Counted from the stretch's first letter, positions 47,276 through 56,673 are shown. The stretch: 64,000 nt of DNA from Zobellia galactanivorans (GCF_000973105.1 NC_015844.1:1794501-1858500); one strand, 5' to 3'. The notes: generated by a model from the letters alone, not told the origin. Made by a program: numbers and translations.

Positions 47276-48543
47276 TATTTCCAGATTTTTTTTAAGATAA
47301 AATATAAGATGAAGGCCACTAAAAAGGAATCAAAAAAAGAAATAGCTGTTAGCGTAATATGATCATAAGAACCTAGAAAAGCTACTACACAGGCCACCAA
47401 CCAACTAACAATTGCCGGTATACCAAATGCTGGTAATTTATCAAAATCTTTTAGATCATAATCTTGATTTCTAATGAAGAAGAAATCAGCTATAAAAATT
47501 GCAGAAATAGGAGGAATTAGAATACTTAATACGTTTAATAGGGATATAAAATGAGTAGCAATACCAATTACAGCTACTAAAGTTGCAACGCAACTACCAA
47601 TAAGTCCTAAAACAGCATACTTCTGCTTCTTAAAAACAGTAGATAGGGTAAGTTGAGTGGAATATAGATTAGAGGTGTTTGTGGTCCATGTAGAAAAAAT
47701 TAAAATCACAAATGCAGGTACCGTTAAACTTAGTCCTATCATTATTTTCATAATATCAATCTCACCGGTTGCCAAACTAGGAATTGCCCCTGCCAACAAA
47801 ATCAAAGGAAAACCAAATGCTAATGCCAAAACAGATATTAAACTATCTTTATCAGTACGGGCAAAGCGAGTAAAATCAGGCATCAAAACCGGTGTTAAAA
47901 TGGTCATACCTACAATAGCAGAAATGGCCTGTATAATGGTCATGTTTCCATTACCCTCAATAGCCAACAGACTCCCAATACTATTCTCATTTGTACATAC
48001 GTAAAGTACATACACCAGAAAAACAATCATTAAAGGTACTGCAATTGCCGAAAAACGTTCTACAACCGTAAAGCCATAAATAGAAGTTAGTGTCATTAAA
48101 ATACTTCCTGAAATAATACTAACATATAATGGTACATCAATATCCAAAAGGTGTTTAAAAGCATCGGTAAGTGCTTCCCCAAATATTTCAACCGTTACTG
48201 CATACCATCCTAAAAGGGTTATTCCTATTAAAAAATTTATGAGCAAGGTTCCTTTTTTTCCGAAGGAAAAATGCAAAAGCATATAGGTTGACAATCTTGT
48301 TCTATTGCCTATAATAGCCGTAATGCCGCAAAGCACACTTAAGACAAGGTTTACCCCTAGAAAAACCCAAAAGGCTTTTGAGAGCCCGATGGATTGTGCT
48401 ACTTCTGCCCCTAAAAAAAAAGTGGGCAAGGTTACACCTATACCCACAATTATAGAAGCTATATGAATACCATGGACCGTTTTATCTTGAGGTACTTTTG
48501 TTTTTGAATAATCATCAACACCTTCTTCTGCTGCATTTGACAT
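47275..48543 (-). CDS. NCS1-type nucleobase/hydantoin permease, copy 1
   Basis: This 422-residue protein has twelve predicted membrane helices, with GIHIASIIVGIGVTLPTFFLG at the start and RLSTYMLLHFSFGKKG after TM2-3, as in CodB-like NCS1 carriers. It is a paralogue of the 44554-45819 permease. It starts 1 base into the M29-like gene stop and ends 1 base into pepD, so translation is coupled. The DNA here is visibly more AT-rich than that of the flanking housekeeping genes, which could mean transfer; this was judged by eye only. Confidence 0.88.
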   Translation of the reverse strand: MSNAAEEGVDDYSKTKVPQDKTVHGIHIASIIVGIGVTLPTFFLGAEVAQSIGLSKAFWVFLGVNLVLSVLCGITAIIGNRTRLSTYMLLHFSFGKKGTLLINFLIGITLLGWYAVTVEIFGEALTDAFKHLLDIDVPLYVSIISGSILMTLTSIYGFTVVERFSAIAVPLMIVFLVYVLYVCTNENSIGSLLAIEGNGNMTIIQAISAIVGMTILTPVLMPDFTRFARTDKDSLISVLALAFGFPLILLAGAIPSLATGEIDIMKIMIGLSLTVPAFVILIFSTWTTNTSNLYSTQLTLSTVFKKQKYAVLGLIGSCVATLVAVIGIATHFISLLNVLSILIPPISAIFIADFFFIRNQDYDLKDFDKLPAFGIPAIVSWLVACVVAFLGSYDHITLTAISFFDSFLVAFILYFILKKIWK

Positions 48544-49595
48544 TACGAGTTGTTTAGTAATTTTTCCGCTAATGGCTTTAATTCAGGATGGCAAACGACA
48601 CCGTCATCCACAATTTGGATATCATCTAAAAAGATACTTACTTTTGCGACCACACCATCAAAATGAGATTTAGCCGGCTGGCCAAGAGGTGGCATATCCA
48701 TCGGACTCGTATGACCGAAGCCAAAATCTACGCCGCCCCAAATACGTTCATCTTCTACAATTTCCCCACATAATTTTCTAATATTTGGACCAAAGCCAAA
48801 CATATTATGAGAAATCTTATACATATTTGGATCATTGAAAGAAGCTAAATAGGTCTTGTATTTTTCAGCTTCAGACCCACCTTTTACATCAGCAATCCTT
48901 CCGTCTTTCATTATAAATTCTAAATGATTGTCTGTGTTATACACATCTGCATGCTGTATCATATCAAAAACAATGTTACCATTCATGGTATTTGTTTTAG
49001 GCACAATGTTAACATAACCCGGTGCCGTGCCAAAAATGGGTTTTGAATAGTCTCCACTATCTATGTCAAATGAATAATTAGAATCCGTTTCATAAGTAAG
49101 TTTTGTGCCATTGGCACTGGTTATGGTAATGACTTTTGCTTTCATAGTCATTACTTTAATTTTATTCAAAAACTCTTCTAAAATATCAATCTCAAAACCT
49201 ACAAACGTACGTATTAAAGAAGGAATAGAACTTTCGCCAATAATTAAATATCTCAATTTCTTGTTGTTCTCAAATGCTTTTTCCCAAATGGTTGAATAGA
49301 GAAAGACTTTAGAATTTAATTCAATCCAAACATCAACATGGCTCAAAGCAGCTATTAAGACTTCTGATGGCCAATCTTTCATACCGGCTTCTCCGTCTTG
49401 TTCCGCTTTTGGGGTCCATAAAATTAATGATTTACCTCCTGCAGCTTTCGTCTCTGCCGCCAAAGCATCGGCTAAATCTCTATTTGAACCATTATCTCCC
49501 GTTATAGCAACGGTTTCACCGGGTTGCACTTTAAACATCTCCACTATCATTATCTGAGAGAGTTTTGCTGTTTCTGAATTATATGTGTTACTCAT
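48543..49595 (-). CDS. M29-fold metalloenzyme (aminopeptidase T / NicX-like)
   Basis: This 350-residue protein belongs to the M29 fold group, which includes thermophilic aminopeptidases and 2,5-dihydroxypyridine dioxygenase NicX. Likely metal ligands are H295 in FGFGHTS and the HxD pair H311/D313 in KSHFDGVV, with an acidic stretch CGEIVEDE before them. HxD is found in both groups, so whether it cleaves peptides or opens a ring is undecided. A start at 49658 is open, but ATG 49595 (MSNTYNSE) fits better and leaves a gap to the receptor gene. Confidence 0.75.
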   Translation of the reverse strand: MSNTYNSETAKLSQIMIVEMFKVQPGETVAITGDNGSNRDLADALAAETKAAGGKSLILWTPKAEQDGEAGMKDWPSEVLIAALSHVDVWIELNSKVFLYSTIWEKAFENNKKLRYLIIGESSIPSLIRTFVGFEIDILEEFLNKIKVMTMKAKVITITSANGTKLTYETDSNYSFDIDSGDYSKPIFGTAPGYVNIVPKTNTMNGNIVFDMIQHADVYNTDNHLEFIMKDGRIADVKGGSEAEKYKTYLASFNDPNMYKISHNMFGFGPNIRKLCGEIVEDERIWGGVDFGFGHTSPMDMPPLGQPAKSHFDGVVAKVSIFLDDIQIVDDGVVCHPELKPLAEKLLNNS

Positions 49596-49629
49596 AGTTT
49601 TATTTTGTTTATTACCTATCAATCTCTTT

Positions 49630-51951
49630 TTAAAAGCTAAACGTAAATGTAGTTCCAACTGTAGCAGGTGTTCCTAACCAACCAAATCCAGATTCAGAAT
49701 ATTCTAAATAATACTTTTTATCTAAAATATTACGTGCCCATAAAGACAACTTAATTTTGTTGATTGATACTGTTGCTTGCGCATCCAACAGTTGATACGC
49801 GTCTGATGTGTAATCTGCCGAATTGGAATCTTCCCAATATATTTTTCCGGTTCCGTTGTAGTTCACGCTAAGATCTAGCGTAGTTTTCTCATTGAACGGA
49901 ATGTTTGACGCCAAACCTAAATTGAAGTTGTTTTGAGGAACCAAGGAGGTGTTTTTATCATTAAACTGATTTAGGTCTCTTTCGGTTCCGCTTTCGCCTC
50001 CGGTAAATCCGCCTTCAGTTATTTTAGATTTCACGAATCCGTAATTGAACAAAATATCTAAATATTTCGACACTCTGGTTTTGGTGTCAAATTCAAACCC
50101 AACAATAGTACTCTTATCATAATTAAAATTACCGGGTGTAAAATCATCACCAGTAATAGCAAACTGTTGTCTGTTGGTAAAGTCAGAAAAGAATACTGAG
50201 CCATTCAAGATAAAACGATTGTTCCAAGAAGACGTTTTAAAACCAACCTCATAATTATCGGAAAATTCTCCTTTAAAATCCCTATTGAATAGTGGGGTTA
50301 CTTTTGGGTTAAACCCTCCCGCACGATATCCACGCCCATAATTTGCATAAAGCAATACGTTTTCTGTAGATTGATAAGACAGGGAGACTTTAGGTTGAAG
50401 TACATTCTCTTTTTTCTCATTGGTTTGGCCGTTTAACAAATCATCCAAATCAAATCTATCGCTATCAAAACGCAGACCTGCCGAAGCAGTTAATTTATCT
50501 GTTAACTTATAATCAAAGAAACCAAAAACTGCCAAGGTCTTAAAAGTGGCAACATAATCTGTAACGGCCCATTCATCGCTTAAAAAATAATCACTTTGAA
50601 AAAATGGACGCTCTATATTTTGATAAAAACCCCCTAAGCTCCAGTCAAATTTTGTGTCTGTTTTTCTATTTGTTAACCGCAGCTCTTGGTTAAAAGATTT
50701 GGTATCATTGGTTTCGCCTTGATCGAGCCAAAAAACTTCGATAAAATCTAAATCACCAACTGTTTTTCTTTTCACGTTATTATAAGATGTAATACTTTGT
50801 AGTTTTACATTGTCTAAACTGTATTCCAAATTAACATTGGTATAGAAATTCTGCATTTCAGAATCTCCAAAAGTATCTTGCGAAATAACGTTATCCCCTT
50901 TTTCTGGATTTGGGTTCAAATAATCTAAACCAACAGCAAAGAAATCATTGTCTGCAGAACTAGGATTTGTTGAATAATATGTAGCTCCACCTTTAGAATC
51001 AATGTATTGAGCCGTAACACTTGCTTTAAATTGTGATGAAAGTTTAAACATCATTTGCCCTCTAAGGGTAAACTCTTTTCTGAAATCTACTTTTTTATCT
51101 AAAAACTCGTTAGTTAACAGGCCGTCAAAATTTTTGTATTGAGTTGAAAGACGGTAAAAAATCTTATCCTTTTTAACGGCTCCCGATGATACCAAACCTC
51201 CAGTTATTGCATTACCGTTACCATAACCCAAGGTTACTTTATTCTGCATGGTATTGGTAGGTTCCTTAGAGTAAATATTAATGGCACCTCCAATAGCGTT
51301 CTTTCCATAAAGAGCCCCTTGTGGTCCTTTTACAACTTCTATCAAAGCCAAATCAAACAATTCTTGATTTAACAGACTAGGATCTGCTATTGTAACCCCA
51401 TCTATTACAAATGCAACAGGAGCATCAGAATTTCGAATTTGAGGTATCCCTCTAATTACTAAAGAATTTACCCCGATAGCCTGACTTTCGCTCAACTTAA
51501 GGTTAGGCACTAAATTGGCAAAGTTGGCTACATTATTTATACCCGCTTTTTCAATCCCGTCAGAATTAAAGGCTGTGACGGATTCTGGAGTTGTCTGAAT
51601 TGAAGCTGTACGCTTTCTAGATTTACCCATTACACCGGCAAAGCCCTGTACCACAACATTGTCTAATTGTTGTGCATCTTCTTCCATAACAATGTTTATG
51701 CTAGCGTTCTCTCCTATCGTTACTTCTTGTTTTTTAAAGCCGATATACGAAATCTCCAATACGGCACCTATAGCGGATGTAATCTCAAAATTTCCATTAA
51801 AATCTGTGGTTACCCCGTTTGTTGTTCCTTTTTCAACAATGTTTACCCCCGGCAAAGGCTCTCCGTTAAAATTTACGGTGCCGCTTACCGTCTTTTCTTG
51901 TGCCAAAATTACGATTGGCATCAACATTAAAATAAATAGTAGTTTTTTCAT
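49630..51951 (-). CDS. TonB-dependent receptor (FecA/BtuB-like architecture)
   Basis: This 773-residue protein has a signal peptide (about 1-17, ending LAQ), a CarboxypepD-like domain (about 22-100), a plug domain (about 115-230, with VVKGPQGALYGKNAIGG) and a 22-strand type barrel with C-terminal TFTFSF. No SusD gene is present, so it should import a small molecule rather than a glycan. It is the first gene of the operon that holds the M29-like enzyme, both NCS1 permeases and pepD. Confidence 0.9.
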   Translation of the reverse strand: MKKLLFILMLMPIVILAQEKTVSGTVNFNGEPLPGVNIVEKGTTNGVTTDFNGNFEITSAIGAVLEISYIGFKKQEVTIGENASINIVMEEDAQQLDNVVVQGFAGVMGKSRKRTASIQTTPESVTAFNSDGIEKAGINNVANFANLVPNLKLSESQAIGVNSLVIRGIPQIRNSDAPVAFVIDGVTIADPSLLNQELFDLALIEVVKGPQGALYGKNAIGGAINIYSKEPTNTMQNKVTLGYGNGNAITGGLVSSGAVKKDKIFYRLSTQYKNFDGLLTNEFLDKKVDFRKEFTLRGQMMFKLSSQFKASVTAQYIDSKGGATYYSTNPSSADNDFFAVGLDYLNPNPEKGDNVISQDTFGDSEMQNFYTNVNLEYSLDNVKLQSITSYNNVKRKTVGDLDFIEVFWLDQGETNDTKSFNQELRLTNRKTDTKFDWSLGGFYQNIERPFFQSDYFLSDEWAVTDYVATFKTLAVFGFFDYKLTDKLTASAGLRFDSDRFDLDDLLNGQTNEKKENVLQPKVSLSYQSTENVLLYANYGRGYRAGGFNPKVTPLFNRDFKGEFSDNYEVGFKTSSWNNRFILNGSVFFSDFTNRQQFAITGDDFTPGNFNYDKSTIVGFEFDTKTRVSKYLDILFNYGFVKSKITEGGFTGGESGTERDLNQFNDKNTSLVPQNNFNLGLASNIPFNEKTTLDLSVNYNGTGKIYWEDSNSADYTSDAYQLLDAQATVSINKIKLSLWARNILDKKYYLEYSESGFGWLGTPATVGTTFTFSF

Positions 51952-52071
51952 AAGTGACTGGCTTAGATATGCTTTGAATTAGTTTGATAAAAGTAGTTCG
52001 CACATATTCTTATCAATTATTTACGATTACTAAAAGTTTATTTAATAATTTTAAAACATAAATCGGAATTC

Positions 52072-53307
52072 ATGAAAAAACAGGAATTTTTTAGTCTGCC
52101 CTTCACCGCTGCGTATTTTGAAATTTTGATAGCGCAATTAAAAGAAACCTTTAAAAAAAAGCATGGTATAAAAGAGATACCGAAATCCATGCAATTCTAT
52201 GGGTATGGAAATTATGATCCTGAGAAGCCAAACCTTAAAGAAGACTTAGAACATATTGGAAGCGATTTTATCAATGGAAAGTATCTTTATGACAAAGTTA
52301 GGGACTTTAGAAAGGGAAAACCGATCATAAAAATCAACCAATATTACAAATCCGTTCTACTTTTATACTTAGGTTATGATTCCGTTGATAGTTTTCTTGA
52401 TGAAAACCGGCTAGAAGAATCAAAGGAAAAAAAACAGCTTGCCCTATTGTATGATGAACAGGCAAACAAAACTTTTTATTACATAAACTATTACTATGGG
52501 GAGGATGATGTTATCCTAAAAGGAGAAACCATTATATCCAACAACTGGAAAAAGATAAAGCATACCTATGTATACCCTCAAGAAGATGGAACGAATAAAG
52601 AGCATTACAATTTTGGAAATATAGTCCGGAGAGAAGACACCTTACACATTAATTCCAAAACCTTGTTAGACGGCAAATTGGTGGAGGGAGCCAGTGAAAT
52701 CTATTACATAGGGCATACCGACCCCTCTAACGTAAGGTATTTAATAGGCACCTACTGTACTTTTGACATCTACACAAATACCGTGGCAGGCCAATCGATT
52801 CTTGAACGATGTGATTCTAAGGAAGACATGGAGGAGCGGTCGAAAAACCCGACCATCCCCCCTTACATTGCCATGGAAGTCAGGAGCAAAAGAATTGTAA
52901 ACAAAAGCATAGTACCCAAGCACTTTCTTGAAATTTCCGAAGCTAGCCCATATGCATCAATTTACGAAAGCCTTGCGGGCTCCTATATGTTGACTTTCTA
53001 TTTTCCCAACGGATTTGAAGAAAAACTCTATTTTAAAATTTTGCCTACCAACTATAGAATGATTGTTCAAACAGAGAATGTCTATTTTGAAAAAGATAAT
53101 CTGGATTTACTCAATAAAGGTTCCGTAGTACATTTTAGTTTTAATTTTGCAGGTATTATAGCCTTTGACCATGTAGATATTTACTTTAAAACCTACTTCT
53201 TAAAAGACGACAGCGAAAGACATGATGGTGTTTTTAGCGGGATTGATAATGAAAATAGATTGGTCAACGGTTCCGTATCTATCGATTTCACCAAATCAGA
53301 ACACTAA
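52072..53307 (+). CDS. Unknown cytoplasmic protein, divergent from the TonB/NCS1 operon
   Basis: This 411-residue protein has no signal peptide or membrane helix and no family I recognise. The N-terminal third (about 1-120) is helical and basic, containing KIKINQYYKSVLLLYLGY-like sequence, and the rest is predicted beta-rich, with many Tyr and Phe. It is divergent from the TonB receptor gene with 120 bases between starts, the position often held by a regulator or sensor of the operon. That role is only inferred from place. Confidence 0.7.
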   Translation: MKKQEFFSLPFTAAYFEILIAQLKETFKKKHGIKEIPKSMQFYGYGNYDPEKPNLKEDLEHIGSDFINGKYLYDKVRDFRKGKPIIKINQYYKSVLLLYLGYDSVDSFLDENRLEESKEKKQLALLYDEQANKTFYYINYYYGEDDVILKGETIISNNWKKIKHTYVYPQEDGTNKEHYNFGNIVRREDTLHINSKTLLDGKLVEGASEIYYIGHTDPSNVRYLIGTYCTFDIYTNTVAGQSILERCDSKEDMEERSKNPTIPPYIAMEVRSKRIVNKSIVPKHFLEISEASPYASIYESLAGSYMLTFYFPNGFEEKLYFKILPTNYRMIVQTENVYFEKDNLDLLNKGSVVHFSFNFAGIIAFDHVDIYFKTYFLKDDSERHDGVFSGIDNENRLVNGSVSIDFTKSEH

Positions 53308-53395
53308 CCCCCTTCCCCAAAAAAAGAGTACGTTTTACCCCCTTCCCTTCACAATTAAATAATTACTCGATAAGCTTTTCTTAACGCCCAAAAAA

Positions 53396-53449
53396 TTACA
53401 AATAGTGAAATTATATTGAATTTTGCATTTCAATATTTACTATTTGTAA
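53396..53449. promoter_or_regulatory. Inverted 11-bp operator pair before the phosphonate-type operon
   Basis: TTACAAATAGT (53396-53406) and its exact reverse complement ACTATTTGTAA (53439-53449) are separated by 32 bases, directly before the DUF5690 start at 53454. The same 11-mer occurs at 57366-57376 upstream of susC. Two of the copies extend to TTACAAATAGTnAAAT. They probably bind the XRE-cupin protein at 56674-57240. Confidence 0.6.
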
Positions 53450-53453
53450 ACTT

Positions 53454-54746
53454 TTGATAACTTTCAAGATACAATACAAAGACATACGATTTCTTGCCTA
53501 TGGTACCTTTGCTTCCTTTGGCACCTACTTCTGTATGTACGCATTTCGCAAACCGTTTACCGTTGCCACTTACGAGCAACTTTCTTTTATGGGTATCGAT
53601 TATAAAATCATTTTGATAATCACCCAGGTCTTAGGGTATATGCTTTCCAAATTCATTGGTATTAAGCTTATTTCCGAGCTTCGGGCGACCAAGAGACTGC
53701 CCTACCTTCTTCTCATGATATCCCTTGCCGAATTGAGTTTGGTTCTTTTCGGGCTGGCCCCTCCTCCTTATAACATTGTATTTATGTTTTTTAACGGTCT
53801 CTCATTAGGAATGATTTGGGGTATTGTTTTTTCATATCTGGAAGGAAGAAAATTTACAGAAATTTTGGGAGTTACCCTCTGCTCGAGTTTCATTGTTTCC
53901 AGTGGGGCCGTAAAATCATCGGGACTCTTATTGATGCGGGCCACGGGTGCTTCCGAAATTTGGATGCCGGCTTTGACCGGTGCCGTCTTTCTCATTCCCT
54001 TTTTAATCTTTGCCATAATGCTCGACCGTATTCCAAAACCTACGGAAGAAGATAAAATCTTGCGAAAAGAACGCAAGCCCATGAGTCGGGCCGACCGCAA
54101 AAAGGTGTTGTCGAACTTCTTCTTTCCTATCCTGATTCTTGTCCTTTTCTATATCAGCCTTACGGCCATACGCGATTTTCGCGATAATTTTTCACGAGAA
54201 ATATGGGACGCCGTCGGCTTTGAAGACAATGCCTCTATCTATACGCTTTCGGAGCTTCCGGTAGCAGTAATCGTACTATTGTCCATCGGACTCTTTGCTT
54301 TTGTAAAGAACAACTACCGCGCCTTTGTCACCTATCACTACCTACTAATTTTCGGCGCCTTATTAATTGGCATCAGTACATTTCTATTTCAAAACCAGGC
54401 CATAGGCCCTGTACTTTGGATGATTCTAATTGGCTTGGGACTGTACATCTGCTACGTCCCCTTCAATTGTATATTTTTTGACAGGATGATAGCCACGTTT
54501 AAGATCGAAGGTAATGCAGGATACCTCATCTATATAGCCGATGCCTTCGGATACCTAGGAAGCATGGCCGTTTTACTCTACAAGAATTTCGGCCAAGGTT
54601 CCGTCTCGTGGCTACAGTTCTTTAGCTATGGAACCTATGCCATAGCCTTTATCGGCCTTGTCGCGGCCACTTGCTCATTACTCTACTTCAAAAAAAAATA
54701 CAGACAGGAACAACAGACATTAAACAATGAACTACAGATAGTATGA
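53454..54746 (+). CDS. DUF5690-type MFS-like inner-membrane carrier
   Basis: This 430-residue protein has about twelve membrane helices. TM1 ends in MYAFRKPFTVATY, like the organophosphate carriers (GlpT/UhpT), in which an Arg here binds the phosphate of the substrate (R32 in this protein). It is assigned to DUF5690, a Bacteroidetes family I recall next to TIGR03364 oxidoreductases. The start is TTG: no other in-frame start precedes TM1. The stop overlaps the oxidoreductase start (ATGA). Likely role: import of a phosphonate-like anion (inference). Confidence 0.75.
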   Translation: MITFKIQYKDIRFLAYGTFASFGTYFCMYAFRKPFTVATYEQLSFMGIDYKIILIITQVLGYMLSKFIGIKLISELRATKRLPYLLLMISLAELSLVLFGLAPPPYNIVFMFFNGLSLGMIWGIVFSYLEGRKFTEILGVTLCSSFIVSSGAVKSSGLLLMRATGASEIWMPALTGAVFLIPFLIFAIMLDRIPKPTEEDKILRKERKPMSRADRKKVLSNFFFPILILVLFYISLTAIRDFRDNFSREIWDAVGFEDNASIYTLSELPVAVIVLLSIGLFAFVKNNYRAFVTYHYLLIFGALLIGISTFLFQNQAIGPVLWMILIGLGLYICYVPFNCIFFDRMIATFKIEGNAGYLIYIADAFGYLGSMAVLLYKNFGQGSVSWLQFFSYGTYAIAFIGLVAATCSLLYFKKKYRQEQQTLNNELQIV

Positions 54747-55912
54747 CCATGGAGAATAAATATGACCTGATCGTAGTTGGCGGAGGTATTCTAGGAACCT
54801 TTCATGCCTACCATGCCATAAAAAAAGGCCTTAAGGTGGCCTTGCTTGAAAAAGACGGAAAGCCCCAAGGCGCCACGGTACGGAATTTTGGCCAGGTAGT
54901 ACCCTCGGGCATGGACTCCAAATGGCAACTTTACGGACGCGAAAGCTTAGCCATTTACAAAAACATCCAATCGAAATTCGATATATCGGTCCGCCAGGAG
55001 GGCAGCGTCTATATAGCCTCCAACGAAGAAGAAACGCAACTCTTGCTCGAGCTTAACGCCATAAACCTTGCCAATGCATATCCTTCAAAATTGTTGACCC
55101 AAGGGGAATGCCTTGAAAAATATCCTGGGTTGCGTACGGACTACGTGAAAATGGGACTCTTTTTTCCCGAAGAGATAATGGTTGAACCCCGACTGATGAT
55201 AGGCAGACTCCAAGACTATCTTCGAGAATTAGGCCTGGAAATCTTTTTCAACAAAACGGTCATAGAGTGCAATGCCCTTACGAACTGGGTACAGGTACAC
55301 AGCACGGACAATACCACCCTTTCGGGCACCAAGGTCATTATTTGTAACGGTAGCGATTTTAAAAATTTATACCCGAACAGGTTTGCCGAAAGCGACCTTG
55401 TAGTATCAAAATTACAGATGATGCAGACCAAACCACAACCCAATTACAAATTACCCAGCTCCGTTCTAACCGGTCTTTCCATACGTCGTTACGAGGCTTT
55501 TTCAGAATGCCCCTCCTATTCGGCCATCAAGGCTAGGGAAAACCATGAATCCCTTGAAAGAAAATGGGGAGTACACATTCTTTTTAAGCAAGCTGCCGAT
55601 GGCTCCGTTATAATTGGCGATTCCCATGAATATGCACCGGCATCCCGCATAGAAGAATTGGGAATGGATTTGAATATGGACATTGATCACTTCATTCTTC
55701 AAGAAGCCAAAAAAATATTCGACCTTCCCACCTATAGAATCCAAAACCGTTGGTACGGTCTCTATTCCCAATGCAAATCGGCAGATATTTACCAACAGAC
55801 CATAGACCGAAACATCCATATCGTGACCGGCATAGGCGGTAAAGGCATGACCGGTAGTGCGGGATTTGCCAAAGAAAATATCAATTCAATATTCAATTTA
55901 CAAGATGCATAA
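54743..55912 (+). CDS. FAD-dependent oxidoreductase, TIGR03364 type (aminophosphonate-linked)
   Basis: This 389-residue DAO-fold enzyme has the FAD motif VVGGGILGTF (12-20) and ends with GIGGKGMTGSAGFAKE. The TIGR03364 group is known from gene neighbourhoods with phosphonatase-like HAD proteins and phosphonate transporters, and is proposed to oxidatively deaminate an aminophosphonate close to 2-aminoethylphosphonate. Here it lies between the DUF5690 carrier (4-base overlap) and the HAD gene (8-base overlap). The product would be a phosphonoaldehyde, the substrate class of the next enzyme. Confidence 0.82.
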   Translation: MTMENKYDLIVVGGGILGTFHAYHAIKKGLKVALLEKDGKPQGATVRNFGQVVPSGMDSKWQLYGRESLAIYKNIQSKFDISVRQEGSVYIASNEEETQLLLELNAINLANAYPSKLLTQGECLEKYPGLRTDYVKMGLFFPEEIMVEPRLMIGRLQDYLRELGLEIFFNKTVIECNALTNWVQVHSTDNTTLSGTKVIICNGSDFKNLYPNRFAESDLVVSKLQMMQTKPQPNYKLPSSVLTGLSIRRYEAFSECPSYSAIKARENHESLERKWGVHILFKQAADGSVIIGDSHEYAPASRIEELGMDLNMDIDHFILQEAKKIFDLPTYRIQNRWYGLYSQCKSADIYQQTIDRNIHIVTGIGGKGMTGSAGFAKENINSIFNLQDA

Positions 55913-56582
55913 CATAGAATTAGCAGTATTTGACATGGCCGGTACGGTCGTTAACGAAGACAACATCGTCTACAAGACCCTACAAAAAGCCATTAACAAA
56001 ACAGGACATGAACTAACACTAGATTTTGTTCTGGAACATGGTGCCGGAAAGGAAAAACACCAGGCCATAAAAGATATTTTACAAGCCATTGGCAATCTAC
56101 CAAACCAAGCCTCAGAACCTATTTTTTTAGATTTTAAGCACTTGTTAGACGAAGCCTACGGTGAATTAAAGGTGACTTCCTTTGAAGGTGTGGAAGAGGT
56201 ATTGGCCACACTAAAAGCCCAAGGCATCAAAATAGCCCTTAATACGGGTTACAACAAAACAATAGCCGAGCTGTTGTTACAAAAAATGAACTGGGTCAAG
56301 GGAGAGCAATACGACGCACTTGTTACGGCGGACGATGTTTTGGAAGGACGCCCGAACCCTGCTATGATCAGTAAAGCCATGGAAATTCTAGAAGTAAGCG
56401 ATGCCAATAAAGTGTTGAAGGCCGGCGATTCGATCATTGATATCGAAGAAGGCAAAAACGCAAACTGTGGGGTTACGGTCGGTGTTACCACCGGTGCCCA
56501 TACCGCTGCACAATTAAAATCCGCTGAACCTACTTATGTCTTACATTCTCTTGTGGAACTCACCGATTATATAAAAGGTTGA
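55905..56582 (+). CDS. Phosphonatase-like HAD hydrolase (TIGR03351 type)
   Basis: This 225-residue protein has HAD nucleophile D10 in VFDMAGT. Position +2 is Ala, as in phosphonoacetaldehyde hydrolase (DxAGT), not the Asp of ordinary HAD phosphatases. The cap helix carries GAGKEKHQAI, with K49 and K51 as candidates for a Schiff-base lysine. It likely cleaves the C-P bond of an aldehyde from the preceding oxidoreductase. An upstream start at 55857 lies inside the oxidoreductase gene; ATG 55905 is preferred. A terminator follows. Confidence 0.82.
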   Translation: MHNIELAVFDMAGTVVNEDNIVYKTLQKAINKTGHELTLDFVLEHGAGKEKHQAIKDILQAIGNLPNQASEPIFLDFKHLLDEAYGELKVTSFEGVEEVLATLKAQGIKIALNTGYNKTIAELLLQKMNWVKGEQYDALVTADDVLEGRPNPAMISKAMEILEVSDANKVLKAGDSIIDIEEGKNANCGVTVGVTTGAHTAAQLKSAEPTYVLHSLVELTDYIKG

Positions 56583-56613
56583 GTTGCTACCGTAGCGGTA
56601 TAGGGCTACAACG

Positions 56614-56655
56614 AACGATTCGTTCCAGGAAACCTGGGAACGGATCGTTTTGTTT
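56614..56655 (+). terminator. Terminator between the HAD gene and the convergent regulator gene
   Basis: AACGATTCGTTCCAGG (56614-56629) pairs with CCTGGGAACGGATCGTT (56633-56649) with one bulge and one wobble, then a TTTTGTTT run. Confidence 0.7.
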
Positions 56656-56673
56656 ATACGAGGGTTTTGATTT

